Source: Rothia mucilaginosa (GTDB lineage Bacteria; Actinomycetota; Actinomycetes; Actinomycetales; Micrococcaceae). Taken from it: 64,000 bases of DNA. The notes below the pieces were generated by a model, which was not told the origin of the DNA, made no database searches, and saw only the letters and a list, made by a program, of their open reading frames with translations. The DNA lies in contig NZ_CABFLY010000006.1 of NCBI RefSeq assembly GCF_901875305.1, forward strand, positions 117,204 to 181,203, written 5' to 3'. The translations under genes were made by a program, and so were the position numbers. Shown one piece after another: positions 7,867 to 16,228 of the stretch. Within the stretch, counting starts at the first letter, position 1. Each line of letters opens with the position of its first letter.

Positions 7867-9603
7867 ATGATGATCACTCAACGACCTCGAACTTTCCGCG
7901 TCCTGTCGTTTGCTGTCTTGGCGACTACGGGTGTATTTGCGGTGCCCAATGCTTCTGCAGTTGAGGGAACCGGTTTTCCTGCCGATCAACAGTGTATTAT
8001 TACTATTCTCAATTCTGAGAATCCTCAGAAATGCCCCTCACAAGATTTTGATATTGAACTCGACACCCTCGAGGTACTTATTCATTCTGTAGAGCAGAAT
8101 CGGGTGACTCTCAACCTGCGGCCTCTCTACGGGGAGAAGTACACCGGTAGCTCGAATCGCTATCTTGTGGCGGTTCAGTATTACACCACCTCCGGCGAGG
8201 TTTCCGGAGACATTCTGACGTACATTCCTCAGGATCTAAGCGTGGAGAAAGCTCAGGACGACTCGACCCTTCTCGCTTTCACCCTGCCAACCACTCCGAC
8301 GGAAGGTTACTACTCCATCGCCGTTCTTGATATGGATAGCTTCGATGCAGGCTACGGAGAGTTCAAAGTTAACTCCGGTGTGTTTATCCCTCATACTGTT
8401 CCAGCAGAGGATGACAATACGGGCGGCAGCGTATCGGGCACTCTTCTTGACGACGAGACGCTAAAGGTCCTGACGAAGGCACGCGAAGAAGCCCGTCACC
8501 CTCAGCCCTCGGCTTCGCGTAGCCCGAAAACGGCAGATAGCACGGGACGTGAAACCCAGGTTGTGCGTGAGGTACCGGGAGGCACCACTGCATCCCGAGA
8601 TACCGCGAATATGAGCGTTCCGACGCTGAACGTTCGTTACGCCGAGCTACGTTCTGATGCGGAAACGAAGCCCGTGACCATCGTCGGTAAGAACCTGCCC
8701 GCTCGAGAAAACGGGTACGATTTGATGGTTCTTGAGACCGATATGCAGGGCAACCCTCGAGGTGACGCTGTCTCGTACACCCATGTGGGGGCTGATCACC
8801 TCATTGGAGGCAAGCTTGAGGTAGCTGTTGGCGTTCCAGGGTCGCTTCTCAAGACTGGTTCTGTCTATACCGCGTACCTGGTGTACGTTGATGAGCAGGA
8901 TAACGACACTGCTGTGGCGTCGGTTCGGTTCAAGGTGAGCGCCGGAGCTGCACAGGATACCTCGAATTCTCCTGCAGTCGGTGGTGATAAGTTGGATGCT
9001 GCTACCGCGAAGAGTGACAACTCCGCGAGTGCTTCCTCGGGCACGTCCTCCGTAGCAACCGACGAGGGCTCGAATGCATCCCGTTCTCATGGAGCCGAAT
9101 CTGCCGCGACCCGTGAGAGCCAGATGCGCGCCGAACGCCGCCAGCAGGGGCTTCAGGCGTTGGCCCAGGTGCGCACTATAGCTCCCCAGACTAATACTTC
9201 TGCAGGGCAGTCACCCCTGACTTCTGCATACGCATCGGGAGCCAGCGCCACCGCGATAAATGGGGAAGAGGGCGATGCTGTAAGGAGCGGATCCGCGTCT
9301 GCAAAACAGCCTGTGACTCCGGTAGATGGGGCTAAGGAGCAAACCCCTACTCGTCAGACTGAGATTAACTCTCGTTCGGCGGAGATTAATGCCTCTACCT
9401 CTCAGATACGTTCCGGATCAGCTTCGGGTCAGCAGGAAGGCGTAAAAGCTATATCCTCTTCGGAGCAGGCTACGGAGGATGCATCCGACTATAGGGTGAC
9501 CTTCTGGGCTGCAGGTTTGGTGGGGCTGGGCCTGGTGACCGGTGCCGCGTGGATGGCTATTCGAAGGAACACTTTCTCCCTGCACCGTGTATTCCGCCGG
9601 TAA
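7867..9603 (+). CDS. Surface protein paralogue 4, C-terminal membrane anchor
   Basis: 578 residues from ATG 7867; ATG 7870 is equally possible, and no strong RBS is visible for either. Signal peptide about 1-32 (VLSFAVLATTGVFAVPNASA). An N-terminal module of about 130 residues includes two Cys (CIITIL, CPSQ). After a linker comes one copy of the array domain (VTIVGKNLPARENGYDLMVLETDMQG...YTAYLVYVDEQ). Then a long Ser/Ala/Thr/Gln-rich region leads to a single C-terminal hydrophobic helix and a basic tail (RRNTFSLHRVFRR). No LPxTG- or LAxTG-like motif precedes the helix. It is clearly part of the same family by order and domain, but probably not sortase-linked. Function unknown. Confidence 0.72.
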   Translation: MMITQRPRTFRVLSFAVLATTGVFAVPNASAVEGTGFPADQQCIITILNSENPQKCPSQDFDIELDTLEVLIHSVEQNRVTLNLRPLYGEKYTGSSNRYLVAVQYYTTSGEVSGDILTYIPQDLSVEKAQDDSTLLAFTLPTTPTEGYYSIAVLDMDSFDAGYGEFKVNSGVFIPHTVPAEDDNTGGSVSGTLLDDETLKVLTKAREEARHPQPSASRSPKTADSTGRETQVVREVPGGTTASRDTANMSVPTLNVRYAELRSDAETKPVTIVGKNLPARENGYDLMVLETDMQGNPRGDAVSYTHVGADHLIGGKLEVAVGVPGSLLKTGSVYTAYLVYVDEQDNDTAVASVRFKVSAGAAQDTSNSPAVGGDKLDAATAKSDNSASASSGTSSVATDEGSNASRSHGAESAATRESQMRAERRQQGLQALAQVRTIAPQTNTSAGQSPLTSAYASGASATAINGEEGDAVRSGSASAKQPVTPVDGAKEQTPTRQTEINSRSAEINASTSQIRSGSASGQQEGVKAISSSEQATEDASDYRVTFWAAGLVGLGLVTGAAWMAIRRNTFSLHRVFRR

Positions 9604-9643
9604 ACCTGGAGGGATTAGGGGGCTCCCCTGACGTCAAGACATC

Positions 9644-9652
9644 GGGGGGGGG
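9644..9652 (+). repeat. Poly-G tract (G9) between surface genes 4 and 5
   Basis: Nine consecutive G residues directly followed by AAAAC, about 60 bp upstream of the putative promoter of the fifth surface gene. Homopolymers of this length can slip during replication. Confidence 0.85.
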
Positions 9653-9886
9653 AAAACAAAATACCCTTGGGTGAATAAACCTTGGGGTTCATGGTAGGGT
9701 TGAGAGAACCGATATATAGACGCGGACTTATCCACGCCCTGGCATAACAGCTCGCAAAGTTGTATAGCGTACTGAGCGCGACTGAGCAGGCACCCCGCGC
9801 GGGATTCCACCGTTTACCCTGCGAGAGGTTGAATGACTATTCGAGCGTGGGAGCACCTCGTTAGATACCACGAAAAGACATACCGC
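9653..9886 (+). promoter_or_regulatory. Leader of fifth surface gene
   Basis: Contains CCGATATATAGA (from 9710), similar to CCGATAAATAGA ahead of gene 2 (from 3171), perhaps the -10 region of a shared promoter type. A single near-consensus DnaA box (TTATCCACG, 8/9) lies at 9727-9735. The 3' end reads CACGAAAAG before ATG 9887, like the leaders of genes 2 and 3. Confidence 0.35.
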
Positions 9887-11587
9887 ATGAGCACATTATC
9901 TATGAAACGCCGTGTAGTTGCCGTTGCGACTCTTGCAGCGGGACTTCAGGGTGGGGTACTTGCCCCCTCCATGGCCGTCGATACTGTTGCCGACCCTACG
10001 CCTTCTCTGCATGATATCGCTGGAGTTGGCGATTTGGATGATCCCCTGATGCAACGTCGTGATGGGGAAACGAATGTTGACCTCGATGACCCGAATGACG
10101 GCGATATCACTCTGACTATTCATCATGAGAAGGGTACCGCCCTGCTGATTTGGTCGGGTCTTCCTGAGGAGCTGTCTGCCGAGAGTATGCTGGCAGACGT
10201 TGCGCTGTGCACCTCGACGGATAAGTGCACCCACCGTTCTGTGTCTTTGACCGAAGGCGGCTCTCCCGGAGAGGTGGCGCTTCTGGTTGATGTGCCTGCT
10301 GAGGGTACGTTCTACGTCATCACTCTGACGGATGCTACCTACGGTATTACGCACGTAGATTTTCTGATGCGCGAGCACGATACTTTGGTGGAGGCTCCCG
10401 CGAATCTTCGCAGTCATGCCCAGCCGGGGATTACCTCGCCCCACGGTGATGGCGCATCGTCGAAGAGCCCTACGGAGACGGCAGATTCTACACCGGGTGA
10501 GCAGAAGGCAGGCACCTCTGAGTCTCCCTCGCCGCAACCTAGCCCTACGCATGTCCCTTCTGTGGAGGCCTCCACTCCTCACCCGGTGGTGACTCAGCCT
10601 CCCGCTAGGCAGAAGGACCTGAATCATATGCAGCAGATTAGCTCCGAGAAGGTAGGTACCGATGTGCACGGCCAAAACCGTCGAAACGGTCCGCGCCTGA
10701 CGGTTCAGAACTCCCAGGTGAATTCGAGCGATTCGATTAAACCCATCACCGTGCGCGGTAAGAACTTTGCGACGAATGACACCGGATATGACCTGATGCT
10801 CATGGAACTTGATGGCGATGGGAATACGGTCGGTGATGCTCTAGCTATTGTGCGCGTGAGCCCTTCAGACCTCTCCTCCGGGAGCTTTGAGGCGGTGCTG
10901 GGTGTACCCGGGGCCTCCCTGCAGACCGGCCGCACCTACCTGGTTGTGGCAATGGATGCGGCCGGCGGCGGAGATGTGCAGGTGTGCACGGTGCGTTTCA
11001 CTGTTTCTCTAGCAAGTAACGCCACCGGAAATGCCCCGGCTGAAAGCACCGATACCTCTACCGATACTCTGGCGAGCTCTTCACCTTCCGTGGCGGCTAA
11101 TGTTCCTTCTGCGGAGCCTTCAGCGGGCTTGAGCGGTGGCGAAAGTACCGTAAACGTGGCAGGTCAGGAGAACGGGGCGAAGGTTCGGAGCGTGCGGTCT
11201 GCAACTGCTCTGGCGGGGGCCCAGAAAGACCCCACCCTCTCCGTCAAAGAGGGAACGGCCGCCACGGCACGCCCTGTTGCGTCTTCTTCATCGGAGCTGG
11301 GGTACCGCACGCGCAATGCGCAGGATGGCCAGACAGCTAATCGCCCGGACTCCTCCTCCGACACCGATTCTACTGCCCAGATGCGCCGGTCCTCGACTCT
11401 GGACGATTCCCCTTCGCAGGTACGTTCTGAGCAGAAGGGTCGCGACGGAGTGAAGGCCTCCGAAGCTGATCTCGCTCACGGCATGACGGTCTCTTCACCT
11501 GCTCTGGCTGTACTGTTGACGCTCGGTGGCGGCTTGGTTCTGGGGTCCTTGGGTATGACCTGGGTCCATTCGTTGCGCCGTAAATAA
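9887..11587 (+). CDS. Surface protein paralogue 5, degenerate LAHGM anchor
   Basis: About 566 residues from ATG 9887, preceded by CGAAAAG as in paralogues 2 and 3. An upstream in-frame ATG at 9833 with GAGAGG would add 18 residues ahead of the signal peptide. The signal peptide is MKRRVVAVATLAAGLQGGVLAPSMA-like. An N-terminal module with paired Cys (ALCTSTDKCTH) is followed by a Pro/Ser/Thr linker and one array domain (ITVRGKNFATNDTGYDLMLMELDGDG...YLVVAMDAAG). A Ser/Thr/Ala-rich stretch ends in LAHGM, a hydrophobic helix and RRK. LAHGM sits where LAHTG sits in paralogue 1, suggesting a decayed sorting signal. Function unknown. Confidence 0.75.
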   Translation: MSTLSMKRRVVAVATLAAGLQGGVLAPSMAVDTVADPTPSLHDIAGVGDLDDPLMQRRDGETNVDLDDPNDGDITLTIHHEKGTALLIWSGLPEELSAESMLADVALCTSTDKCTHRSVSLTEGGSPGEVALLVDVPAEGTFYVITLTDATYGITHVDFLMREHDTLVEAPANLRSHAQPGITSPHGDGASSKSPTETADSTPGEQKAGTSESPSPQPSPTHVPSVEASTPHPVVTQPPARQKDLNHMQQISSEKVGTDVHGQNRRNGPRLTVQNSQVNSSDSIKPITVRGKNFATNDTGYDLMLMELDGDGNTVGDALAIVRVSPSDLSSGSFEAVLGVPGASLQTGRTYLVVAMDAAGGGDVQVCTVRFTVSLASNATGNAPAESTDTSTDTLASSSPSVAANVPSAEPSAGLSGGESTVNVAGQENGAKVRSVRSATALAGAQKDPTLSVKEGTAATARPVASSSSELGYRTRNAQDGQTANRPDSSSDTDSTAQMRRSSTLDDSPSQVRSEQKGRDGVKASEADLAHGMTVSSPALAVLLTLGGGLVLGSLGMTWVHSLRRK

Positions 11588-11712
11588 AGGTTTCCACACG
11601 TTGAAGGTGGAGGAGAAGTAGGGTTTGCTGAACGTCGGCACCTTGGGTGCCAGCGCCTCCACCGGTGGTGTTGCCTCAGGAGTTTTGCTTCTCGGAGTTC
11701 AACCTTGCCTTA

Positions 11713-11753
11713 CCCCGCTTTCCCACTTGGTCCGAGTGGGGGAGCGGGGTTTT
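11713..11753 (+). terminator. Terminator after surface-protein array
   Basis: CCCCGCTTTCCCACTT pairs with AGTGGGGGAGCGGGG, followed by TTTTGTGTTT. It closes the array before the chelatase gene. Confidence 0.85.
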
Positions 11754-11800
11754 GTGTTTCTTGACTCCGCGTTGGCCCGGCATTTCGTTTCGGGAGTTTT

Positions 11801-11806
11801 TACAAT
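11801..11806 (+). promoter_or_regulatory. -10 element for leaderless chelatase mRNA
   Basis: TACAAT ends 6 nt before ATG 11813. No RBS lies between them, so transcription probably starts at or next to the start codon. Confidence 0.5.
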
Positions 11807-11812
11807 GGAAAC

Positions 11813-12544
11813 ATGACTGTTTTGAATGTTCTTGCTACCTCTCACGGTACCGACTCCGTTGCCGGTCGTGAAGCCATCGCTCTGATTCGCGAGCAGGTGC
11901 GCTCTTTGTTGGATCAGCGTACTGACGGGGTGGAATACCGTGTGCACGAGGCGTATGTTGATGTTGAGTCTCCCAGCGTGGATGACGCTGCGGCGGCTCT
12001 GCCTAAGGATGAACCCTGCGTTATCGTCCCGATTCTACTCTCTACCGGATTCCATACCCAGGTGGATTTGCGCCGCGCAGCCCGTGAAAGTGGTATTGAG
12101 CGTATCGTGATTGCTGATTCCCTCGGCCCTGATCATCGATTGGCTCGATTGGCTCGAACCCGTCTTGAAGAGGCCGACTGGGCCCCTGAGAACGGCTCCG
12201 TCGTGGTGCAGGGCGCAGCCGGCTCTTCCCGGGCCGATGGTCGCGCCGATATGGAGCGTGCCGCCGAGCTGCTCTCTGAAGCTCTAGAAACTCCTGTCCA
12301 GCACGGTTTTATTGCATCCATTGATCCGAAGTTCCACGAGGTTGTGGCGGAGCATCAACCGGAGTTTGCCGCCACCTACCTGCTGGCAGAGGGGTTCTTC
12401 GCCTCGAAGATGCGCCGTGATGCAGAGTCAACCGGCCAGTCAGTGAAGGTCGCTGCGCCGTTGGTGAATGCGCAGGATTCTGCCTCCGCCAGGGTGGTTG
12501 CCGAGTGCTTCGTTGATCGTATGGACGAGGCGCTCGCCGCCTAA
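11813..12544 (+). CDS. CbiX/SirB-type sirohydrochlorin chelatase
   Basis: 243 residues. The N-terminus has the CbiX signature LATSHGTDSVAGREAI, whose His is the metal-binding catalytic residue of the family. VIVPILLSTGFHTQVDL matches the second conserved block with its His. There are two roughly 120-residue halves, as in long-form CbiX/SirB enzymes; the second half is more diverged. By family these insert Fe2+ (siroheme) or Co2+ into sirohydrochlorin in the cytoplasm. The neighbours are nitrite reductase, a siroheme enzyme, and a SUMT methyltransferase that makes the precursor. A ferrochelatase role finishing siroheme is therefore the best inference. The gene has no visible RBS and a -10 just upstream (leaderless). 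Confidence 0.82.
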   Translation: MTVLNVLATSHGTDSVAGREAIALIREQVRSLLDQRTDGVEYRVHEAYVDVESPSVDDAAAALPKDEPCVIVPILLSTGFHTQVDLRRAARESGIERIVIADSLGPDHRLARLARTRLEEADWAPENGSVVVQGAAGSSRADGRADMERAAELLSEALETPVQHGFIASIDPKFHEVVAEHQPEFAATYLLAEGFFASKMRRDAESTGQSVKVAAPLVNAQDSASARVVAECFVDRMDEALAA

Positions 12545-12570
12545 GGACTCCCTCGGGTTTGTTACTGCAC

Positions 12571-12614
12571 GAAGGGCCCCCGCTTCCTCAAAGGAGGCGG
12601 GGGCCCTTCGTTAT
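12571..12614. terminator. Bidirectional terminator between chelatase and nirD
   Basis: GGGCCCCCGCTTCCT and AGGAGGCGGGGGCCC form a long stem with a short loop, bordered by CGAA and TTCG. It serves the two convergent genes. Confidence 0.85.
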
Positions 12615-12639
12615 TTGGATTGGCTACGAGCCGTCTGGC

Positions 12640-12966
12640 TTAGTTAGCCAGCAGGTAGACGTCGCCGTCACGAACCTCAACGGGGTATACGTTGAGCGAG
12701 TAGGAAGAGTCCGACAGGCATTCACCGTTGGTCAGGTCGTAGACCTCCTTGTAGAGGGGGGAGGTGATGGTGGAGTGACCGTTCTTTTCGCCGATAATAC
12801 CGCGGGCCAGAACGAGTGCCTGGCTGTGGGGGTCGAGGTGATCGCTGGCGAAGATGCCGTGCTTGGTCTTGTAGATGGCGTACTGGTGGTCGTCTACCAG
12901 GGCGACTTCGCCCCAGTTTTCTTCAAGATCGGATTCGGCGCAGATGCGGACCCAGTTATCGGCCAT
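12640..12966 (-). CDS. nirD: Nitrite reductase small subunit NirD
   Basis: 108 residues, the usual length for NirD. It has a Rieske-like beta fold pattern: WVRICAESDLEENWGEVALV at the start, AIYKTKHGIFASDHLDPHSQA in the middle and VYDLTNGECLSD...VYPVEVRDGDVYL at the end. The Rieske Cys-His ligand pairs are missing, as in other NirD proteins. NirD associates with NirB in the cytoplasmic NADH-dependent reduction of nitrite to ammonium. Start ATG 12966 has AAAGGA about 9 nt upstream. It is transcribed away from nirB, whereas nirB and nirD are normally in one operon. The two share a 591-bp intergenic region with an iron-box-like site. Confidence 0.9.
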   Translation of the reverse strand: MADNWVRICAESDLEENWGEVALVDDHQYAIYKTKHGIFASDHLDPHSQALVLARGIIGEKNGHSTITSPLYKEVYDLTNGECLSDSSYSLNVYPVEVRDGDVYLLAN

Positions 12967-13142
12967 GGGGTTTTTCCTTTCGAAACGGTGTGTGTCGCGC
13001 GGGGCGAACGCAATTACGGTTTGGGTGCAATTGCGATTCGCGTGTTCTTTGTTTGGAGTTTACCCTATGAAACCCACATTGGGAAATGGGGCACGCTGGA
13101 AAGCTAAAGGTTATTCCCACCCTAAACGAGACCGCAAATTTT

Positions 13143-13161
13143 ATAGATTAGCCTTACCTAA
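13143..13161 (-). promoter_or_regulatory. DtxR/IdeR-type iron box
   Basis: Read on the minus strand the site is TTAGGTAAGGCTAATCTAT. The actinobacterial DtxR/IdeR consensus is TTAGGTTAGGCTAACCTAA. It matches at 16 of 19 positions, 17 if the A/T position is allowed. It lies about 180 bp from nirD and 400 bp from nirB. Confidence 0.6.
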
Positions 13162-13447
13162 ATCCGACAGGGGTGAAGGTATATATACCCTTATCTAGCC
13201 TGTTATTTCGCGGAAGTTTTTCAGAATTTTTTCTCACAAAATGCTGATTTTGGCCATCCGCACCGGATGCTACCATGTACGATGAAAGTCGTGGCTCGGA
13301 ATCGTTTTTGAGCACCTGAAGAAAACAACATAATCCCACACAAAAATGTTTCGTAATTTTCAGGGATTGCGAAAGATAAGAGGTTTCACGGGACCTTGTA
13401 TTCCGTCGGTACGACCCTCTTATCTTGGTAAATCCGGGATTTTCGTG

Positions 13448-13467
13448 TTGCGGCGCATACGTCGCAA
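13448..13467. promoter_or_regulatory. Palindrome upstream of nirB
   Basis: TTGCGGCGCATACGTCGCAA is a near-perfect 20-bp palindrome about 90 bp before the nirB start, a position suited to a repressor or activator. The regulator is unknown. Confidence 0.35.
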
Positions 13468-13557
13468 ATAAGTTACGAGACGAATTTCAGGTACACAATC
13501 GCCGTTCGCGGTGAAGATACATGAGCTATTGCATCGCAAACTAGGAAAGGAAAATTC

Positions 13558-16227
13558 ATGTCGAACACCCCCCGCAACATTCTCGTTGTCGGTGCAGGCC
13601 CCGCCGCATGGCGTTTTGTTCGTGCATACCACGAGGGTGCTGAAGCAGCCGGTCGTGCCGCAGACACCATTACCGTGCTGAACGATGAACCCTACACCCC
13701 TTACGACCGCGTTGCCATTGAGCAGCTCTTCAAGGATCCCGAAAAGGACCTGACCCTCGGCGACCCCGAGCTGTGGAACGCTGAGAACATCAACCTGGTC
13801 AACAACTGCCACGCAGAGAAGCTGGACCGTAACCGCCGCGTGGTGACCGACACTGAGGGCAACGAGTACCCCTACGACGTTCTGATTTTTGCAACCGGTT
13901 CTCGCGCGGTTCGTATCCCCATTCTTAACTCGGATGCAGCACACGTCTTCCGCACCGTCGACGACGTGAAGAACATGGTTTCCGAGGTGAACCGCCTGCA
14001 GTCCACCCTCGGCCGCGCACCCCGCGGTATCGTTGTCGGTGGCGGTCTGCTCGGCCTTGAGGCCGCTGAGGGCCTGAAGGAGCTCGGCGCAGAACCAACC
14101 ATCCTGGATGTGGCTCCCTGGCTGCTCTCCGTTGAGGTGGACCAGGGCGGCGGTTACGCTGTGAACGCCCAGATTAAGGCAACCGGCATCAACATCGAGA
14201 CCGGCGTGTTCATCTCCGGCATCAACAAGGACGCCGACGGTAACGTCGTCTCCGTCTCCATCGCCGACTCTCCCTCCGAGGATGCTAACATCCACACCCT
14301 GCCCGCCGACATGGTGGTCTTCGGCGCCGGTATTCGCCCCAATGACGAACTGGCCCGCACCGCCGACATGCACTTGGGCGAGCGCGGCGGTATTGTCGTC
14401 AACGACGCCTGCCACACCTCCGACGAGCACATTTGGGCTATCGGTGAGGTTGCCTGCGTGCTGGGCCGCACCTGGGGTCTGGTCGCACCGGCTAACGCTA
14501 TGGCCGACGCCGTGGCAGCCAACCTGCTCAACGACAACGAAGAAGCAAAGGTCGAGGAATTCGACATCGCCACCAAGCTGAAGTTCTCCGGTGTTCAGGT
14601 GGCTGGTTTCGGTGACCGTCGCGGTACCACCGAGGGTTGCCTTGAGGTCCTGTTCGCTGATCCCGCTCGCGGCATGTACCAGAAGATTGTGACCAGCGGC
14701 GACGCTAAGACCCTGCTGGGTGGTGTGTTCGTTGGTGACACCGCTCCCTTCGACTCCCTGAAGCCTCTGCTGGGTCGCGAACTGCCCGCCGAGCCGAACG
14801 TTTACCTGACCGCAGCCGGTGGCGGCGACGGTATCCCCGACACCGAACTGCCCGACGACGCAATCCTGTGTTCCTGCAACAACATTAGCTTCGGTACCGT
14901 GCGTGAGGCCATCGTTGACGGCAACCACGACGTGGCATCCCTGAAGGCTTGCACCACCGCTGGTACCCAGTGTGGTTCCTGCGTTCCCATGCTGCAGAAG
15001 ACCCTCGAGCAGCAGATGAAGAAGATGGGCCTGACCGTCTCCAAGGCCCTGTGTGAGCACTTCGACTTCTCCCGTGCAGAGCTGGCCGAGGCCGTGCGTC
15101 TGACCAACCTGGACGACTTCGACTCCGTGATTGCTCGCTTCGGTCACGGTGGTGACGGTTGCGCTATCTGTAAGCCGACCGTTGCATCGATTCTCTCCTC
15201 CTTCCGTAACTCCTACGTGCTGGATTCCGGCCGCGGTGGTCTGCAGGAGACCAATGACCGTGCACTGGCTAACATGCAGAAGGACGGTACCTACTCCGTC
15301 GTTCCGCGTATTCCCGCCGGTGAGATTCCCGCCAAGAAGCTGGCCGTCATCGCAGAGGTCGCTGAGGAATTCGGCCTGTACACCAAGATCACCGGTGCAC
15401 AGCGTATCGGTATGTACGGTGCCCGCCTCGAGCAGCTGCCCTACATCTGGGAGCGCCTGGTCGACGCTGGTTTCGAGTCCGGTCAGGCTTACGGTAAGTC
15501 CCTGCGTAACGTGAAATCCTGCCTGGGCTCGAGCTGGTGCCGCTACGGTGTTCAGGACTCCGTTGGCATGGCAATCCACCTGGAGAACCGCTACCGCGGT
15601 CTGCGTTCCCCGCACAAGTTCAAGTTCGGTGTCTCCGGTTGTAACCGCGAGTGTGCTGAGGCTCAGGGCAAGGACGTCGGTCTGATTGCAACCAGCAACG
15701 GCTGGAACCTGTACCTGGGTGGTAACGGTGGCGCAACCCCCGCCCACGGCCGCCTCTTCGTCAAGGACGCCTCCAGCGAGGACGTCGTGCGCTACATCGA
15801 CCGCTACCTGATGTACTATATCCGTACCGCAGACAAGCTGCAGCGTACCGCTCGCTGGCTTGAGGACCTGGACGAGGAACACGGTGACGGTCTGGCACAC
15901 CTGCAGTCCGTCCTCATTGAGGACTCCCTGGGTGTGTGCGAGGACCTCGAACGCGACATGCAGCGTCACATCGATTCCTACGAGGACGAGTGGGCCGCAA
16001 CCCTGAAGGATGAGCGTCGTCTGCGCCGCTTCCGCGCCTTCATTAACGAAGAGCACGGTAGTGACGAAGCATCGCACCTGTTCGTGCTGGAGCGCGAGCA
16101 GATTCGCCCCGCAACCCCCGAAGAGGTTGCAGCCGTCAAGGCTGGCGAATCTAACACCGTCCTGGTGACCGGCACCAAGATTCCCGTGGGTAAGCCCAAT
16201 GACCTCAACCCGGTTCCGGCAGCCTAG
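13558..16227 (+). CDS. nirB: Nitrite reductase [NAD(P)H] large subunit NirB
   Basis: 889 residues with complete architecture. FAD-binding GAGPAAW motif near residue 10; NAD-binding GGGLLGLEAAEGL near 160; BFD-like [2Fe-2S] region starting C438-x-C440 with CGSC about 35 residues later; a further Cys pair (GCAIC) near 540; a sulfite/nitrite reductase ferredoxin-like half-domain; and the siroheme/[4Fe-4S] ligands C655-x5-C661 and C695-x3-C699. The enzyme performs six-electron reduction of nitrite to ammonium in the cytoplasm, using siroheme supplied by the flanking chelatase and methyltransferase. Start ATG 13558 follows AGGAAAGG. The next gene starts 1 nt after the stop, so nirB and the SUMT gene are co-transcribed. 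Confidence 0.95.
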   Translation: MSNTPRNILVVGAGPAAWRFVRAYHEGAEAAGRAADTITVLNDEPYTPYDRVAIEQLFKDPEKDLTLGDPELWNAENINLVNNCHAEKLDRNRRVVTDTEGNEYPYDVLIFATGSRAVRIPILNSDAAHVFRTVDDVKNMVSEVNRLQSTLGRAPRGIVVGGGLLGLEAAEGLKELGAEPTILDVAPWLLSVEVDQGGGYAVNAQIKATGINIETGVFISGINKDADGNVVSVSIADSPSEDANIHTLPADMVVFGAGIRPNDELARTADMHLGERGGIVVNDACHTSDEHIWAIGEVACVLGRTWGLVAPANAMADAVAANLLNDNEEAKVEEFDIATKLKFSGVQVAGFGDRRGTTEGCLEVLFADPARGMYQKIVTSGDAKTLLGGVFVGDTAPFDSLKPLLGRELPAEPNVYLTAAGGGDGIPDTELPDDAILCSCNNISFGTVREAIVDGNHDVASLKACTTAGTQCGSCVPMLQKTLEQQMKKMGLTVSKALCEHFDFSRAELAEAVRLTNLDDFDSVIARFGHGGDGCAICKPTVASILSSFRNSYVLDSGRGGLQETNDRALANMQKDGTYSVVPRIPAGEIPAKKLAVIAEVAEEFGLYTKITGAQRIGMYGARLEQLPYIWERLVDAGFESGQAYGKSLRNVKSCLGSSWCRYGVQDSVGMAIHLENRYRGLRSPHKFKFGVSGCNRECAEAQGKDVGLIATSNGWNLYLGGNGGATPAHGRLFVKDASSEDVVRYIDRYLMYYIRTADKLQRTARWLEDLDEEHGDGLAHLQSVLIEDSLGVCEDLERDMQRHIDSYEDEWAATLKDERRLRRFRAFINEEHGSDEASHLFVLEREQIRPATPEEVAAVKAGESNTVLVTGTKIPVGKPNDLNPVPAA

Positions 16228-16228
16228 T

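Larger units (their letters stand above)
12967..13557. promoter_or_regulatory. Divergent nirD-nirB control region
   Basis: No gene is supported here. It must hold both promoters. Two operator-like sites are visible and listed separately: a DtxR-box-like 19-mer (13143-13161) and a 20-bp imperfect palindrome (13448-13467). No consensus FNR site was found by eye. Confidence 0.5.
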
